Below, piece by piece: positions 47,927 to 60,049 of a stretch of DNA of 64,000 nt (positions within the stretch are counted from its first letter, which is position 1; each line of letters opens with the position of its first letter). This stretch comes from Bos javanicus (Eukaryota; Chordata; Mammalia; Artiodactyla; Bovidae), in the NCBI RefSeq assembly GCF_032452875.1, contig NC_083881.1, forward strand, positions 64,921,689-64,985,688, read 5' to 3'. The notes below the pieces were generated by a model. The model was given only the letters and a program-made list of their open reading frames with translations, made no database searches and was not told where the DNA came from. Position numbers and translations under genes: made by a program.

Positions 47927-48883
47927 CTAAGCAGAAGGAAAAAAATAAAAAGCAAAAACAAATCTTTCAACTTCTGGTCAAAACTGACTAAAATACTCAA
48001 TGTGAGAAACTTAAAACTAAGTCCACAGAAATAAGAATACATGAAATAAAAATCTATCAGTAAATCATTGATTATAGTACTATATCATGATCTATTATTA
48101 TATATTAATATATGCTATTATATACATATCATGATACCATCATTCTGATGATATAGACAAATAATCCAAATATACAATATTAAACATTTAACCATGAATT
48201 TGAGACAGATATAATAAATTTAATCATACCTAAAATTGGTCCCATATTTATAACTTGATATTTTATAGCAAGTTAGCATTTTTGTGGGAAAATCATATAA
48301 TAAAATTAAATGCTAATACAACAGCTTATGATGAGACAGATTTCTTTCAATAAATGACTAATAGAATCACAAATAAATGCCTCTTAAACAGAGTCCTCAG
48401 GATCAAAAATTAGAAATCAAATATATCCTATTATATATGACTATTTAGTAATATATAATTGTCATTCTTATTTTTGAATTATTTACAGTTTAAATTTTCT
48501 CTATTTTCTGAAGAATAAATCTGAAAGTGGATTTCTTACCCAGCAAAATACAGTAAAGAGAAAAGATATAACAGAGAATAGTAAAAGGAAAATGTTATAT
48601 GAGACTTTTCTATAGATAAAGAACATAAACTATCCAACCTACTATTCCCCTCAGATTTGTCATTCCTATATCCAGGAAAAAAAAAAAACAAAACTGTTTA
48701 ACTTGCACGTTGTTTGACTAAGTTCTAAGATATTTACATAAGATTTCATAAATAAGCATTAATCATGGAATTTGTATGACAACATATTGCCATATACTGT
48801 ATAAAAGAAGCCTAGGGGGAAAAATGCAAACACAATATATAAGCAAATCCACAGCTGGATACCATATTCTGCTTGCCATTAAA

Positions 48884-48907
48884 AAAAGAAAGAAAGAAAG
48901 AAAGAAA
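48884..48907. repeat. GAAA microsatellite
   Basis: About five to six GAAA units follow an A run. Confidence 0.9.
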
Positions 48908-49639
48908 TTCTCATATTTATAAAAAGTTTCAGCCCCAGGACACATCCAGATGATAAAGCTGGCTTCTTATGTGGGCAGAACAGATGCCTAAAAACAGTGT
49001 TGTCAATCCTTATTTGATATAAAACAGTACATGGGTTACAGTTTTTTCTTGCTTTTTGTGTGGTGAAGTCTCCAGTCTCAGGTTATAGCTCTTTTTGTTT
49101 AAAAAAAAAAAAAAATCTAATGGCTAGCATTCCTGGAAAAGAGCTGTTAGAAAATTTTTAGTTTAATTCCTTTTGGCTTTCATAATCATTAGTATTCTCT
49201 AAAAAGAAATCATTTTCTTCCAAACCAAATTTTTAAAAAGATTTTACTTTTTCTTAAATAATTAGAACTGACACATAAAGAAAGTATAAATGGTTTCTAA
49301 ATACTTTTCAGGGCATAAACTTTATTTACTTAAGAGAACAGATGCTGCCTTTATTGTCACTACTTCTGATTTCCTTTAACTCTAACCATTAAATAATTGT
49401 ATATGAATGTCACCAAGTATACTGTGTATTCAGCATGCCAAATAAGCAATGAAATAAACTTGAAAAGTATCATTATTTTCAAAGAGGAAACTTACAATCA
49501 CAGAATCCAGGCTTCCTCAATTCAGAGGTTTAAAAAAATAAGGCAAAAATTCTGAAGATAAATGTTCAACTCATATCCTTCAAGCTGTACTGAAAAATAT
49601 ACCCACAAAAGCCACAATGAGCTACTACTAACGACCTAT

Positions 49640-50215
49640 TAAGACATCTGAAATTAAAAAGTATAACCAGACCAAGTATCAGTAAAGATGTAGAGTATCT
49701 AAAATTCTCATTTACTCTGACAAAAAACAAAATTTAGAATACAGTTTGTCAGTTTCTGAAAAAGACATATCTACCGTATGTGTGAATCATTTCCTAAGTT
49801 TCCCCAAGAAAAATTAAAATCTATGTCCACACAAAGACCTATAAAAAACTATTCATAGCAGTTTTATTTCTAAGAGTCTAAACCTAGAAAAAATCTCAAA
49901 TGCTAACTAGTAAGTTAACCAACAGTACAACAGAATACTTAGGAATAAAAAAAATAAATTATAGATTCATGCAAAAACATGGATTAATCTCAAAATCACA
50001 ATACTGAATGAAGGAAGCTAGGCAAGAGAGAGCAAGAGAGCACACCTGTAATGATTCCATTTATACAGAATCCGAGCAAATGAAAATTAATCAGTAACAG
50101 TATCAGTGATTACCTGGAACTAGGGGAGGAGTAAAAGGGAGAATAACAAAGGGGCACAAAGAAACTTTTGAGGATGATGCATTATCTCGACTGTGAAGGT
50201 GATTTCATGGGTACA
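49640..50215 (+). mobile_element. Old L1 ORF2 end and 3' UTR
   Basis: Decayed L1 motifs in order: ccacacaaagacctataaaa, ttcatagcagttttatttct, acatggattaatctcaaaat, then a 3' UTR-like end with gtgattacctggaacta. Confidence 0.7.
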
Positions 50216-50267
50216 CTAGCCAAATGTTATCAAATTAGGTAACCTAAGCATGTGCAATTTATTGTAT

Positions 50268-50478
50268 TTATGCTGCTGTAATTTAGTCGCTTCAGTCATG
50301 TCCAACTCTTTTGCAACCCCATGGACTGTAGCCTGCCAGGTAATCTCTGTGCATGGGATTTCCCGGGCAAAAATACTGGAATGGGTCGTCATTTCTGTCT
50401 CCAGCAGATATTCCCCACACAGGGATCGAACCCACATCTCCTGCATTGGCAAGTGGATTCTTTACCACTGAGTTCCTA
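50268..50478 (-). mobile_element. Bov-A2-type SINE
   Basis: A reverse-complement unit runs from agtcgcttcagtcatgtcca to tctttaccactgagttcct. Confidence 0.92.
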
Positions 50479-51329
50479 AAGACATTAAAGGAAATGGAGT
50501 AACTGGTAAAATATTTAAGATGCAAGTCAAGGTTGATGGAAATCACTCCTATGAACAAATACTTTGATTCAACCAGGTTAAATATTTATAGTGTCCAAGG
50601 CTTTGACTGGCAATGAATAATTTCTAGAACTTATACAGAGGTTTAGGTCTCTGCAGCTGATACAAGGATCTACAACAAATTCAGACATGACAATAAATCT
50701 GTTTTAGGTGTGCCCTATATACAGAGATTGCACTATATTTTAAAGTATATATACTCAAGAGCTCTAAGCAATAATGAACCAAATTAATGTGTATTGCAAA
50801 CACTTCTGATGTCATTCTAACAAATTAAAAAATGGTATGGAAGGAGGAATTGAATAGAATCAAGAAGCGTATACACTGGGCTATAATCCAAAGTCCACAA
50901 AGTTTCTGACAGTGCATGTAAAATTTAGTAGACATATACACTGTTCTGGGGGAAAGGCTTTTATAACATTCTCAAAGAAGTCCATAGCACAAAAAAGGAT
51001 AAGAAGTACTTCAGAAAAAAATAAATGGGAAACTAACACACAAAAAAACCCCAGATTAGCTAGTGAGAAACCTCTCATAAGAAACATGTTTATTTAGGGT
51101 CATTAATCTTAAAATAAAAACAGTAAAAGAAATTTTAGGGATCTTACACGTATTATTATAATACAAACACGTGTTTGTATTTTAGGGCCCACAACACTTT
51201 AGAAGCCAGGACACCCCCCTCCAAAAAAGTTTTATAGGTATACTTCACTAAGAAAGATTAAAGATTTTTGGCCAAAAATGCCATAAACGTTAAACCAGTA
51301 TTACAGGGTCTGCATTTATAGAATATAAG

Positions 51330-51540
51330 GAGGCTCTTCAAACTGCTAAGAAATTTAACAGAAAAATTAAGTAAATGATATGAAATAACTCATAAAAGAG
51401 CAAATTAAGTGGCCAATAAACAATGAAAATCTGTCCATCTGCATTAATAATTAGGAAAATACAAATTAATGTAAACAAAATGAACTATCAATTTATAAAA
51501 GAGCAAACTCAATGGCCAATAAACATTTGAAAAGTTGCTC
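51330..51540 (+). mobile_element. Old L1 ORF2 fragment
   Basis: Contains decayed 'agaaatttaacagaaaaatt' and 'gagcaaattaagtggccaat'-type L1 motifs; a near-copy of the latter recurs at about 51500. Boundaries are approximate. Confidence 0.5.
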
Positions 51541-51544
51541 AAAC

Positions 51545-51965
51545 ATCTGGTTTCATTTCCCTTCAGCATGAAGGATTTCCTTTAGGATTTCTTACAGTGT
51601 AGTTCTACTGGTGACAGATTCTTTCATACAAAAACTGCTTTTATTTTGTCTTCATTCATAAATGTTACATATTTTTTATTTAGAATTTTGAGTTGAGAGG
51701 CTTTATACAAATTTTTCATAATTTAATGATGTTGATCTTTTGATCCCTACAGTTTCCTATGAGAAGTAAGCGAACAATAAAAATTCAGTCCTCTTGCATG
51801 TAATGTGTCATTTTTTCTCTTTTTCTCATACCTTCAAGATATGTTCTTTATCTGTGGCTTTCAACAGTTGGATTATGATGTGCATAGGCATGGCCTTCTT
51901 CATGTGTTTATCTTACTAATCTTTCCCCCCTCATTTCTAGCCTATATGTAGCACTCAATAAATAT
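51545..51965 (-). mobile_element. Old L1 3' UTR fragment
   Basis: Antisense old-L1 motifs: gcatgaaggatttcctttag, cttacagtgtagttctactg, and ttggattatgatgtgcatag. Related sequence recurs at about 58760 in another old L1. Confidence 0.6.
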
Positions 51966-52227
51966 CTGCTAAATGCACTGCTAAAGGGAAAAAAAATCAA
52001 GTCATCATCTGTAATTTTGACAGAATCCAGAGGGAGCCTGGAATACAGGCTAAAGCAATCACTCACAAAAAGGGGTTTATTTGGAGTCTCATGTTTTACC
52101 ATTAAAATTTAGGTTAATCTGGCACACAAGGATATCAAATAGTATTTGCAAAGATTTTGAGTATTTATAAAATAATAAAATAAATAATTGTTAATAAAAT
52201 TACATTTCCTTAGTATATGTATTTCTG

Positions 52228-52442
52228 AAAACTGCAACTGTTAATGGCTCAGTAGTGTCCAACTCTTGGTGACCCCATCTACTACAGCCTGCCAGGATCC
52301 TCTGTCCATGGAATTCTCCAGGCAAGAATACTGGTGAGGGTGGCCATTCCCTTCTCCAGGGGATCTTCCCAACCCAGGGATCAAGACCCGGTCTCCTGCA
52401 CTGCAGCCAGATTCTTTACTATCTGAGCCACCAGGGAAGCCC
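52228..52442 (-). mobile_element. Bov-A2 SINE
   Basis: A reverse-complement unit runs from ggctcagtagtgtccaactc to gagccaccagggaagccc. A possible 7-bp duplication (atttctg) is present on both sides. Confidence 0.92.
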
Positions 52443-52552
52443 ATTTCTGTAAAGAGTTTTCAAGTAAATCGTTCAGCGATTAGACATAATGTGTTTGCCT
52501 TCATAGATTTCTAATGAAGCAATTTCCAGAGCTATGGAGATGTAATAGGCTA

Positions 52553-52794
52553 TGCTGCTGCTGCTGCTAAGTCGCTTCAGTCGTGTCCGACTCTGTGCGA
52601 TCCCGAAGACTATGTGATCCCAGAAACAGTAGCCCACCAGGGTCCGCCATCTCTGGGATTCTCCTGGCAAGAACACTGAAGTGGGTTGCCATATCCTTCT
52701 CTGACGCATGAAAGTGAAAAGTGAAACTGAAGTTGCTCAGTTGTGTCCGACTCTTCACAACCCCATGGACTGCAGCCTACTAGGCTCCTCCATA
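52553..52794 (-). mobile_element. Bov-tA-type SINE
   Basis: A reverse-complement dimeric SINE begins with the CTG-rich end (tgctgctgctgctaagtcgc), with a middle segment gaaagtgaaaagtgaaactg and end ctactaggctcctccata. The far half is truncated. Confidence 0.93.
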
Positions 52795-53006
52795 CTTAAA
52801 AACTACATGTAGTCTCAAATTCAAACTTGTACCATTGGTTCAGTGTATTAACCAGTGTTTTATTGCTTTATCCTCTCAATACATGTTTGACAGTGTGGTT
52901 TAAAATTTTAAGTCAAAGACTTATTAAAATTGGAAAGAAAAGAAAAAACAACCAAACCTTCCTTATCTAACTTATCTATTTATTATGCAGATGTCTGTTT
53001 AATCAG

Positions 53007-53200
53007 GCTTCCCTAGTGGCTCCATGGTAGAGTCCACCTGCCAAGCAGCAAACAGAAGTTCGATTCCTGGGTCAGAAGATCCCCTGGAGAAGGAAATGGC
53101 AACCCACTCCACTATTTTTGCCTGGTAAACTCCACCGACAGAAGAGCTATGGGGTCACCAAAAGAGTCAGACAGGACTTAGCAACCGAACTACAAAAATC
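53007..53200 (+). mobile_element. Bov-A2-type SINE
   Basis: The sequence runs from aggcttccctagtggctcca to caggacttagcaaccgaac and is moderately diverged. Confidence 0.92.
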
Positions 53201-53897
53201 AACAACAAATCTTTGAGTAATTGATTCTTCAAAGTGCTGTACAGTTTTGTAGCTTCCAGTCCCTTCAGGAATACTGCCACATTCCATCAGGGATATTCAA
53301 GATAATTGACATACAGGATCTCAAATTTTATATCAGAGTCAATCTAAACTATCAAAATGACATTTATACAAAATGACATTTATACATTTATTCAGAACTT
53401 GCAAAGTTATTTTCATAAATATCTCACTTGAAGTTCCCAACAACCTTGTGATCAATTTTGGATATAGCAGTTGGTAGCAGTTTAACAGAAGTTGGTTTGT
53501 TAGGACTCATCAAGAAAGAAAAGTGGAATTAAATTCATAGAATTCATTACATTTTGGGTACAAAGGGATTCTCAGGGTATGAGGTTCTTTCAGCCTTCAT
53601 TTATTTCTCAAAAGAAAAAAAAAGTCTTTGGTGTTTGGGGAGCAGCAGCAAGGAGCCCCTAGATATCAAGTGATTGAGGAAATGCAGAAAGAAAAGAGCA
53701 GACATAATAAGGGAATACCAGGCCAAAAATAAGTTATTTATGTGATGACTTGGCTTAGAACTGCTTTAAACAACAATAAAACATGAGCTTAATTCTAAAC
53801 AAGGTGAATATCTAAAGGAGAGATATTCCAGAGCTCTAGTTTTGAGCCACAGTCTTACCTTTAATAAGACTCACAGAAATCACCATACTATTCCATG

Positions 53898-54221
53898 TGA
53901 AAGTGAAGTGAAAGTGAAAGTCATTCAGTCGTGTCTGACTCATTGTGACCCCATGGACTATACAGTCCATGGAATTCTCCAGGCCAGAATACTGGAGTGG
54001 GTAGCCTTTCCCTTCTCCAAGGGGTCTTCCCAACCCAGGGATCAAACCCAGGTCTCCCACATTGCAGGCGGATTCTTTACCAGCTTAGCCACAAGGAAGC
54101 CCAAGAACACTGGAGTCGGTAGCCTATCTCTTCTCCAGTGGATCTTCCAACCCAGGAATTGAACCAGGGTCTCCTGCATTGCAGGCAAATACTTCACCAA
54201 CTGAGCTATCAGGGAAGCCCC
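53898..54221 (-). mobile_element. Dimeric Bov-A2 SINE
   Basis: A reverse-complement tandem pair runs from gaaagtcattcagtcgtgtc to ctgagctatcagggaagccc, with an internal second start at about 54080-54102. Confidence 0.93.
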
Positions 54222-54232
54222 GCTATTTTATT

Positions 54233-54316
54233 TTTTTTTCTTTTACTTTGATATATATACTCATATATATATACTCACATATGTATACTCATATATATCA
54301 AAGTAAAAGAAAAAAA
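54233..54316. repeat. Perfect 26-bp-arm inverted repeat
   Basis: The left arm at 54233-54258 (core tcttttactttgatatatat) is matched exactly by its reverse complement at 54291-54316. The 32-base spacer contains repeated TATACTCATATA-like units. Confidence 0.92.
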
Positions 54317-54326
54317 ATTAATAATA

Positions 54327-54545
54327 ATAGTAGTTGCTGTTGTTGAGTCACTAAGTCGTATGTGACTCTTTAGAACTCCATGGACTGTGGCATACCAGGC
54401 TCCTCCATCCTCCATTATCTCCCAGAGTTTGCTCAAATTCATGTCCATTGAGCTGGTGATGCTATCTAACTACCTCATCCTCCACTGGCCCCTATTCCTT
54501 TTGCCTTCCATCTTTCCCAGCATCAGGGTCTTTTATAGTCTCAGG
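54327..54545 (-). mobile_element. BovB LINE 3' fragment, older
   Basis: A reverse-complement BovB 3' end starts gttgctgttgttgagtcac and continues through cctcatcctccactggcccc to catcagggtctttta. It is more diverged than other copies. Confidence 0.85.
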
Positions 54546-54702
54546 CTAAAACACTAACAGGAGCAGAATTCATCCTTAGATGGGATAGCTATGGATAATG
54601 AGATTATGTGGAGTAGGATAATCCTTCCAAGGCTACAATGAATACTAAAATAAGTCTTCAAAATATAAGGTCTCTGGTAGATAACTCCAAGTAGCAGTAA
54701 GC

Positions 54703-55130
54703 TTTTTTTTTTTTTTAATTTTTAATGGGAGAGTAATTGCTTTACAATGCTGTATTGGTTTCTGCCATACAACATGAATCAGTCATAATTATATATATAT
54801 AAATTATATATATAAATATATATATCCCCTTCCTCTTGAGCCTCCCTCCTACCTCCCATCCCACCTCTCCTGGTCATTACCAAGCATCAGGCTGGGCTCC
54901 CTGTGTTATACAGCTTCCCACTAGCTAGCTATTTCACATATGATAGAGTACATATGTCAATGCAACTTTCTCAGTTCATCCCACCTCGTTTCCCCTGCTG
55001 TGTCCGCAAGTGTGTACTCTATGTCTGTGTCATCATTCCATCCCTGAAAATAGGTTCATCACTACTATTTTTCTAGATTCCATCTCTCTCTCTCTATATA
55101 TATATATGTCTATTATGTAGGGATAGAGTT
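54703..55130 (-). mobile_element. L1 3' UTR fragment
   Basis: A poly-T run is followed by antisense L1 3' UTR (gctgtattggtttctgccat, acaacatgaatcagtcat), an AT microsatellite at 54791-54823, then more 3' UTR (cctgtgttatacagcttccc-like) and a CT/AT run at 55084-55108. Confidence 0.8.
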
Positions 55131-55135
55131 ACTAC

Positions 55136-55326
55136 TGGGCTTCCCTTGTGGCTCAGCTGATAAAGAATCTGCCTGCAATGTGGGAGACCTGGGTTTGATC
55201 CCTGGATTGGGAAGATCCCCTAGAGAAGGGAAAAGCTACCCACTCCAGTATTCTAGCCTGGAGAATACCATGGACTACAGTCCATTGGGTCGCCAAGAGA
55301 CAGACATGAGTGAGCAACTTTCACTG
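55136..55326 (+). mobile_element. Bov-A2 SINE
   Basis: The sequence runs from gggcttcccttgtggctcag to gtgagcaactttcact. Confidence 0.93.
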
Positions 55327-55688
55327 AGCTGCTACTAAATATAAACTATGAATAAAAAACTTTCTTATTACAGCCAAAAGTTTCTTCATATCCCTTTATA
55401 ATCTATCCTTCCTATCACTCCCTTCTCCTTCCCTATTCCTGCCCTACCTTCAGGCAACAATCAACCTACTTTCTGTCACAATGTAGTGGTTTATTATCAT
55501 AACATTATATGTAAGTGGAATTATACAGTAAGGACTTTTAGGTCTGGGATCCTTCACTCAGTGTAATGCTTGTAATACTCTTCCATAATTTTACATTTTA
55601 TCAATAACTTGTCTTTTTTATGGCTGAATAGTATTACATTGTATGGATAGGATAGGATAGAATTTAATTCACTTCCTAATGAACATTT

Positions 55689-55898
55689 AGGGTCTTCCCT
55701 GGTGGCTCAGAGGGTAAAGCATCTGCCTGCAGTGCAGGAGACCTGGGTTTGATCTCTGGATCAGGAAGATCCCCTGGAGAAGGAAACGGCAACCCACTCC
55801 AGTACTTTTGCCTGGAGAATCCCAAGAACGGAGGAGCCTGGTGGACTACAGTCCACTGGGTGGCAAAGACACGACTGAGCGACTTCACTTTCACTTTC
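55689..55898 (+). mobile_element. Bov-A2 SINE nested in L1, with target-site duplication
   Basis: The sequence runs from agggtcttccctggtggctc to gcgacttcactttcacttt. Exact 11-bp duplications (aatgaacattt) lie at 55678-55688 and 55899-55909. Confidence 0.95.
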
Positions 55899-57000
55899 AA
55901 TGAACATTTGGGTGATGTTTGGTTTGGGGCTATATAAATAAAGCTGTTAAATACACCAATGTAAAAGTCTCTGCATGCATGTATGTTTTTGTTTCTCTGA
56001 AGAAATACTTAGGAAGGAATGACTGGGTTGGTTGTATAGTAATTTTCCCCACCCTCCACCCCCCGTAACTTTCAAGTTGTTTCCGAAGCTGTTATTAATT
56101 CCCATCATTAGTACACAAAGAGCTCTAGTTGGTTCACAATACTTCATCTTTTAAATTTCAGCCAATCTAATAGGTGTATACTGTTATGTCTTCTTGTTTT
56201 ATTTTCCCCTGATGAATAACGATAAACATCTTTTCATGTGTTTACTGACCAGTCATACATCTTGTGTGATACTAATCTTTTCCCCATTATGTGTACTGAT
56301 ATTATTTATTGCCCTATCTTTATGTTATCGATTAGAAAGGATTTCTTAAAATTCTGGTAACAGTTTGATAAAGGTGTTGCTATACTTCTTCCAAATGTCT
56401 GGATTTCTGCTATCTTAATGATACTTTCAAGGAGAAAATGTTTTTAAACCTGATTATACCCAATATCTAGGTCAATTTCAGGATAGCTGCCATCTTAACA
56501 ATGTTGTCTTCTAATCTATGAACAGGTATCTCTCTCCAGTTAGACGTTCAAGTTCTCTCAGCAGTGTTTTGTGGTTTTCAAGGTAGAGATCTTGGACATG
56601 TTTTGTTAAATTCATTTGTGTACGTTTACTGGCATCAATGTAAACGGAACTGATTCATTATTCCATTTTCCAATTTTTGGCTGCTAGTACAGAAAAATAC
56701 AATTGGTTTTTAGACATTAATCTTGTCTTCTACAATCATAATAAGTTTATTAGTCCTAGTAATAGCTTCTTAATTCCTCGGGGAATTTCTATAACATATT
56801 TGATCATATGAAAAAAGGGAGAGTTTTACCTCTTTCATCTCTAGTCTTATTATTTCTTTTGCTTGGTTATTTCTTTTTAATTGCAATGGCTAAGATGGTC
56901 AGTATGACATACAGGTGATGAAAGAAGGCATCCTGTGTTTTTCTTGATCTTAGTGGAAAACAATTCAATATTTTGCAATTACGTGTGGCATGTGGTTTCA

Positions 57001-57127
57001 CCAACTCAATGGACATGAGTTTGAGTGAACTCCGGGAGTTGGTGATGGGCAGGGAGGCCCGGCGTGCTGCAATTCATGGGGTCGCAAAGAGTCGGACACG
57101 ACTGAGTGACTGAACTGAACTGAACTG
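57001..57127 (+). mobile_element. BovB LINE 3' tail fragment
   Basis: Only the last 125 or so bases are present, from actcaatggacatgagtttg to the tgaactgaactgaactg tail, nested in old L1. Confidence 0.93.
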
Positions 57128-57677
57128 TGGTTTCTCACTTTCCTTTATGAGTTATTGTTTAATGTCCAGATATTTATAGTTTTCCTAGTTAAGTATTGAT
57201 ATCTAATACAATTCGACTATGGTTAATATACTGATTTTAATTCTCTTCATACAATGAGACCATGTATATATGAAAATAATATGCATTCCATGGTTGTTGA
57301 ATAGTGTTCTATAAACGTTAATTAGATGAAAGTGGGTTCACAAGTATTTTTCATATCTTCTATATCTCCAATTATTTATTTTTCATCTAATTCTTTAACA
57401 ATCACTGAGAGACATGGGATAAATTCCTAATATGAATAAATAGAATTACCTATTTTTTCCTTTAATTCTGTCCATTTTTCTTTCATTTCCTTTATCTCTG
57501 AGAACACTCCTTTATGTTTATTTTATTTGGTGTTAAAATAAACAAATCCATCTTTCTTATACTGTTTGTACGTTTTCCTATACATGTATTTATATTCTGT
57601 TTCTTAATATTTCAAGTGTTTCCCTATTATGCAATGTATAGTAGAGTGCTGCTTTATCACTACTCTATTAGGAGCAG

Positions 57678-58069
57678 CTAGACCAGGAATCAGCAAATTT
57701 TCTGTAAATGGCCAAATAGTAAACATTCTATACTTCTTAAGCCATAGTGTTCTCCCTTGCTGTTACTTCATTCTGTGGCTGTAGTGGTCCCACCTGCCAA
57801 TGCAGAAGATGTAAGAGACTTGGGTTCGATCCCTGGATCCAGAAGATGCCCTGGAGGAGGGCATGGCAACCCACTTTAGTACTTCTGGTGTGGAGAATCC
57901 CATACAGAGAGGAGCCTGGTGGGCTATGATCCAAAGGGTCGCAAAGAGTCAGACACCACTGAAGCAACTTAGTATGCACGCACAGTATGATGGCATTCTT
58001 GGACAATACGTAAAAATGTGGGCGTAGTCTAATTTGCCTACAGGCCTTAATCTGCTGAATCCTGGTCTA
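57678..58069 (-). mobile_element. hAT-like DNA transposon fossil split by a SINE
   Basis: The left part (caggaatcagcaaattttct, ggccaaatagtaaacattct) and right part (ggacaatacgtaaaaatgtg, ctgctgaatcctggtcta) are halves of the same family seen at 25.45 kb. They are separated by a Bov-A SINE. Confidence 0.55.
57775..57982 (+). mobile_element. Bov-A2-type SINE
   Basis: The start is degraded (gtggctgtagtggtcccacc) and the end is ccactgaagcaacttagta. It lies inside the DNA-transposon fossil. Confidence 0.85.
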
Positions 58070-58279
58070 ACACTCCACCAGTTAAGATCATAACCTTTAA
58101 CATAATACTTGTTAAACTGGGTTCAGCCCTGTAATTTTATTTTTTTGTTTTCTATTTCCACCCTGTGTTATGTAACTCTGTTATCATGTCTTCCTTTCTT
58201 TAGATTATTTGAATTTTTTTTAGTATTTCATTTTATCTATTGGTGTTTGGCTGTATTTCTTTGTATTTTTACTTTATTT

Positions 58280-58470
58280 TAGGCTCAGCTGGTAAAGAAT
58301 CCACCCGCACTGTGGGAGACCTGGGTTTGATCCCTGAGTTGGGAAGAGCCCCTGCAGAAGGGAAAGGCTACCCACTCCAGTATTCTGGCCTTGAGAATTC
58401 CATGGACTGTATATAGTCCATGGGGTGGCAAAGACCTGGACACGACTGAGGGACTTTCACTTCACTAAGA
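58280..58470 (+). mobile_element. Bov-A2-type SINE
   Basis: It runs from aggctcagctggtaaagaat to cgactgagggactttcact. Confidence 0.93.
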
Positions 58471-58689
58471 AACTAAAATACATACATAAAAACTTTCACA
58501 ATCTAAAGTTACACTGTAACACTTCATGAGATATTTAGAAATTTAAAAACCACTATAGGTTCCCTTAATGATGAAATTTTCTTGTATATTATATCTATAT
58601 ACATTGAAAGCTCTAGCAGTCAGTGTTATACATTTGCTTTCAACAGTCATACATATTTTTTTAAAGCAGCTTTTAAGAAAGATTTATTA

Positions 58690-60030
58690 AGCTATTTATT
58701 ATTTCTGGTGGTTTTATTTCTGAAGATTCAAGTTTTCATCTAGTATCATTCCCTTTTAACATATAGAACTTCCTTCAGTATTTCTTATAAAGCAGAGCTG
58801 CTGGTAGCAAATTTTCTTAGTTTTCCCTCATCTACAATGTCTTTCGGAGAAGGCGATGGCACCCTACTCCAGTACTCTTGCCTGGAAAACCCCATGGACG
58901 GAGGAGCCTGGTGGGCTGCAGTCCATGGGGTCGCTAAGAGTTGGACACGAATGAGCGACTTCACTTTCACTTTTCACTTTCATGCATTGGAGAAGGAAAT
59001 GGCAACCCACTCCAGTGTTCTTGCCTGGAGAATCCCAGGGACGGGGAGCCCGGTGGGCTGCCGTCTATGGGGTGGCACAGAGTCAGACACAACTGAAGCG
59101 ACTTAGCAGCAACAGCAGTACAGTGTCTTTATTTCACTTTTGTTTCTGTGGACACACACACTGGCTTGAGAGTGCTTTTCTGTAAGCATTTTAAATGTAT
59201 TATTCCAATGTCTTCTGTTGTCTATCATTTATAATGAGAAATCTGCAGTCATTCAAATCATTGTTAAAGTGTATATATGTATCTTCTTGTAGCTGTTTTC
59301 AAGGTTTTTTTAAAAGTTTGTCTTTCTCGGTTCAGTATTTTAATCACAATGTCTCCAAACAGGTTTTCCTTTGAGTTTATTCTCAAAGATAAACTTGAGA
59401 CTAAGTGAACTTCCTGAATACGTAAAAGCCTACCTCTTTCTGAAATTTTGGACAATTATTTGTTAATATTTTTCAGGCTCCAGCTTTTTCTCCTTACCTT
59501 CTGGAATTCCAATTACATATATATTTGAACGTTTTGTCCCACAGTCACTAAGCTTTGATCTTTTTTAAAGTATCTTTTTTCTGTTTTTCAAATTCAATAC
59601 TTTCTATGCTCTATGTTCAAGTTCAGTGACTCTTCTGTCACATGCAGACCACCTGTAACCTTAGACAGTATTTTTTTTTCATATATTGTATTTTCAATTC
59701 TCAAATCCAATTTGTTTTTATACTTTACTTCTCCATTATGAATTCTTAACTTTTTCTTTCAGTATCCTTTCCTTTACACCTCATTAAGAAAATTTCAATA
59801 GCTGTTTTTAAGTCCTTTTTGCAATTCAATTATTTAAAAAACAAATTGGAAACATCAATTTATATTGTTAGTTTTTGCTTTTTTCCCCTGGAGTATACAG
59901 AAATAATTAATAGGATAGATAGGCCAAGGTGGGCTTCTGTTACTATGGTAGAACTAAACTAAATCTATTTTCCCCCATTTAACACCTTCTGTGATAAAGG
60001 ATCTACCAAAAGTGAACCTGTCTCTCTACA
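58690..60030 (-). mobile_element. Old L1 3' UTR, split by a SINE
   Basis: Antisense motifs flank the SINE: ttcagtatttcttataaagc and agagctgctggtagcaaat on the left, ttccaatgtcttctgttg and aataggatagataggcc-type T-rich sequence on the right. The right boundary is uncertain. Confidence 0.5.
58845..59118 (+). mobile_element. Bov-tA-type SINE nested in L1, recent
   Basis: A dimeric SINE runs from ggagaaggcgatggcaccct to cgacttagcagcaacagcag. Near-exact 12-bp duplications (tacaatgtcttt / tacagtgtcttt) lie at 58833-58844 and 59119-59130. Confidence 0.93.
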
Positions 60031-60049
60031 ATCTGCTTGCTAGAGCCGG

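Larger units (their letters stand above)
55335..57660 (-). mobile_element. Old L1, antisense to the plus strand, interrupted
   Basis: Decayed antisense-L1 motifs span this stretch (gtgtaatgcttgtaatactc, tggctgaatagtattacatt, gataaacatcttttcatgtg, gtgttttgtggttttcaagg). It is interrupted by a Bov-A2 SINE at 55689-55898 and a BovB tail at 57001-57127. More than one L1 copy may be involved. Confidence 0.6.
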
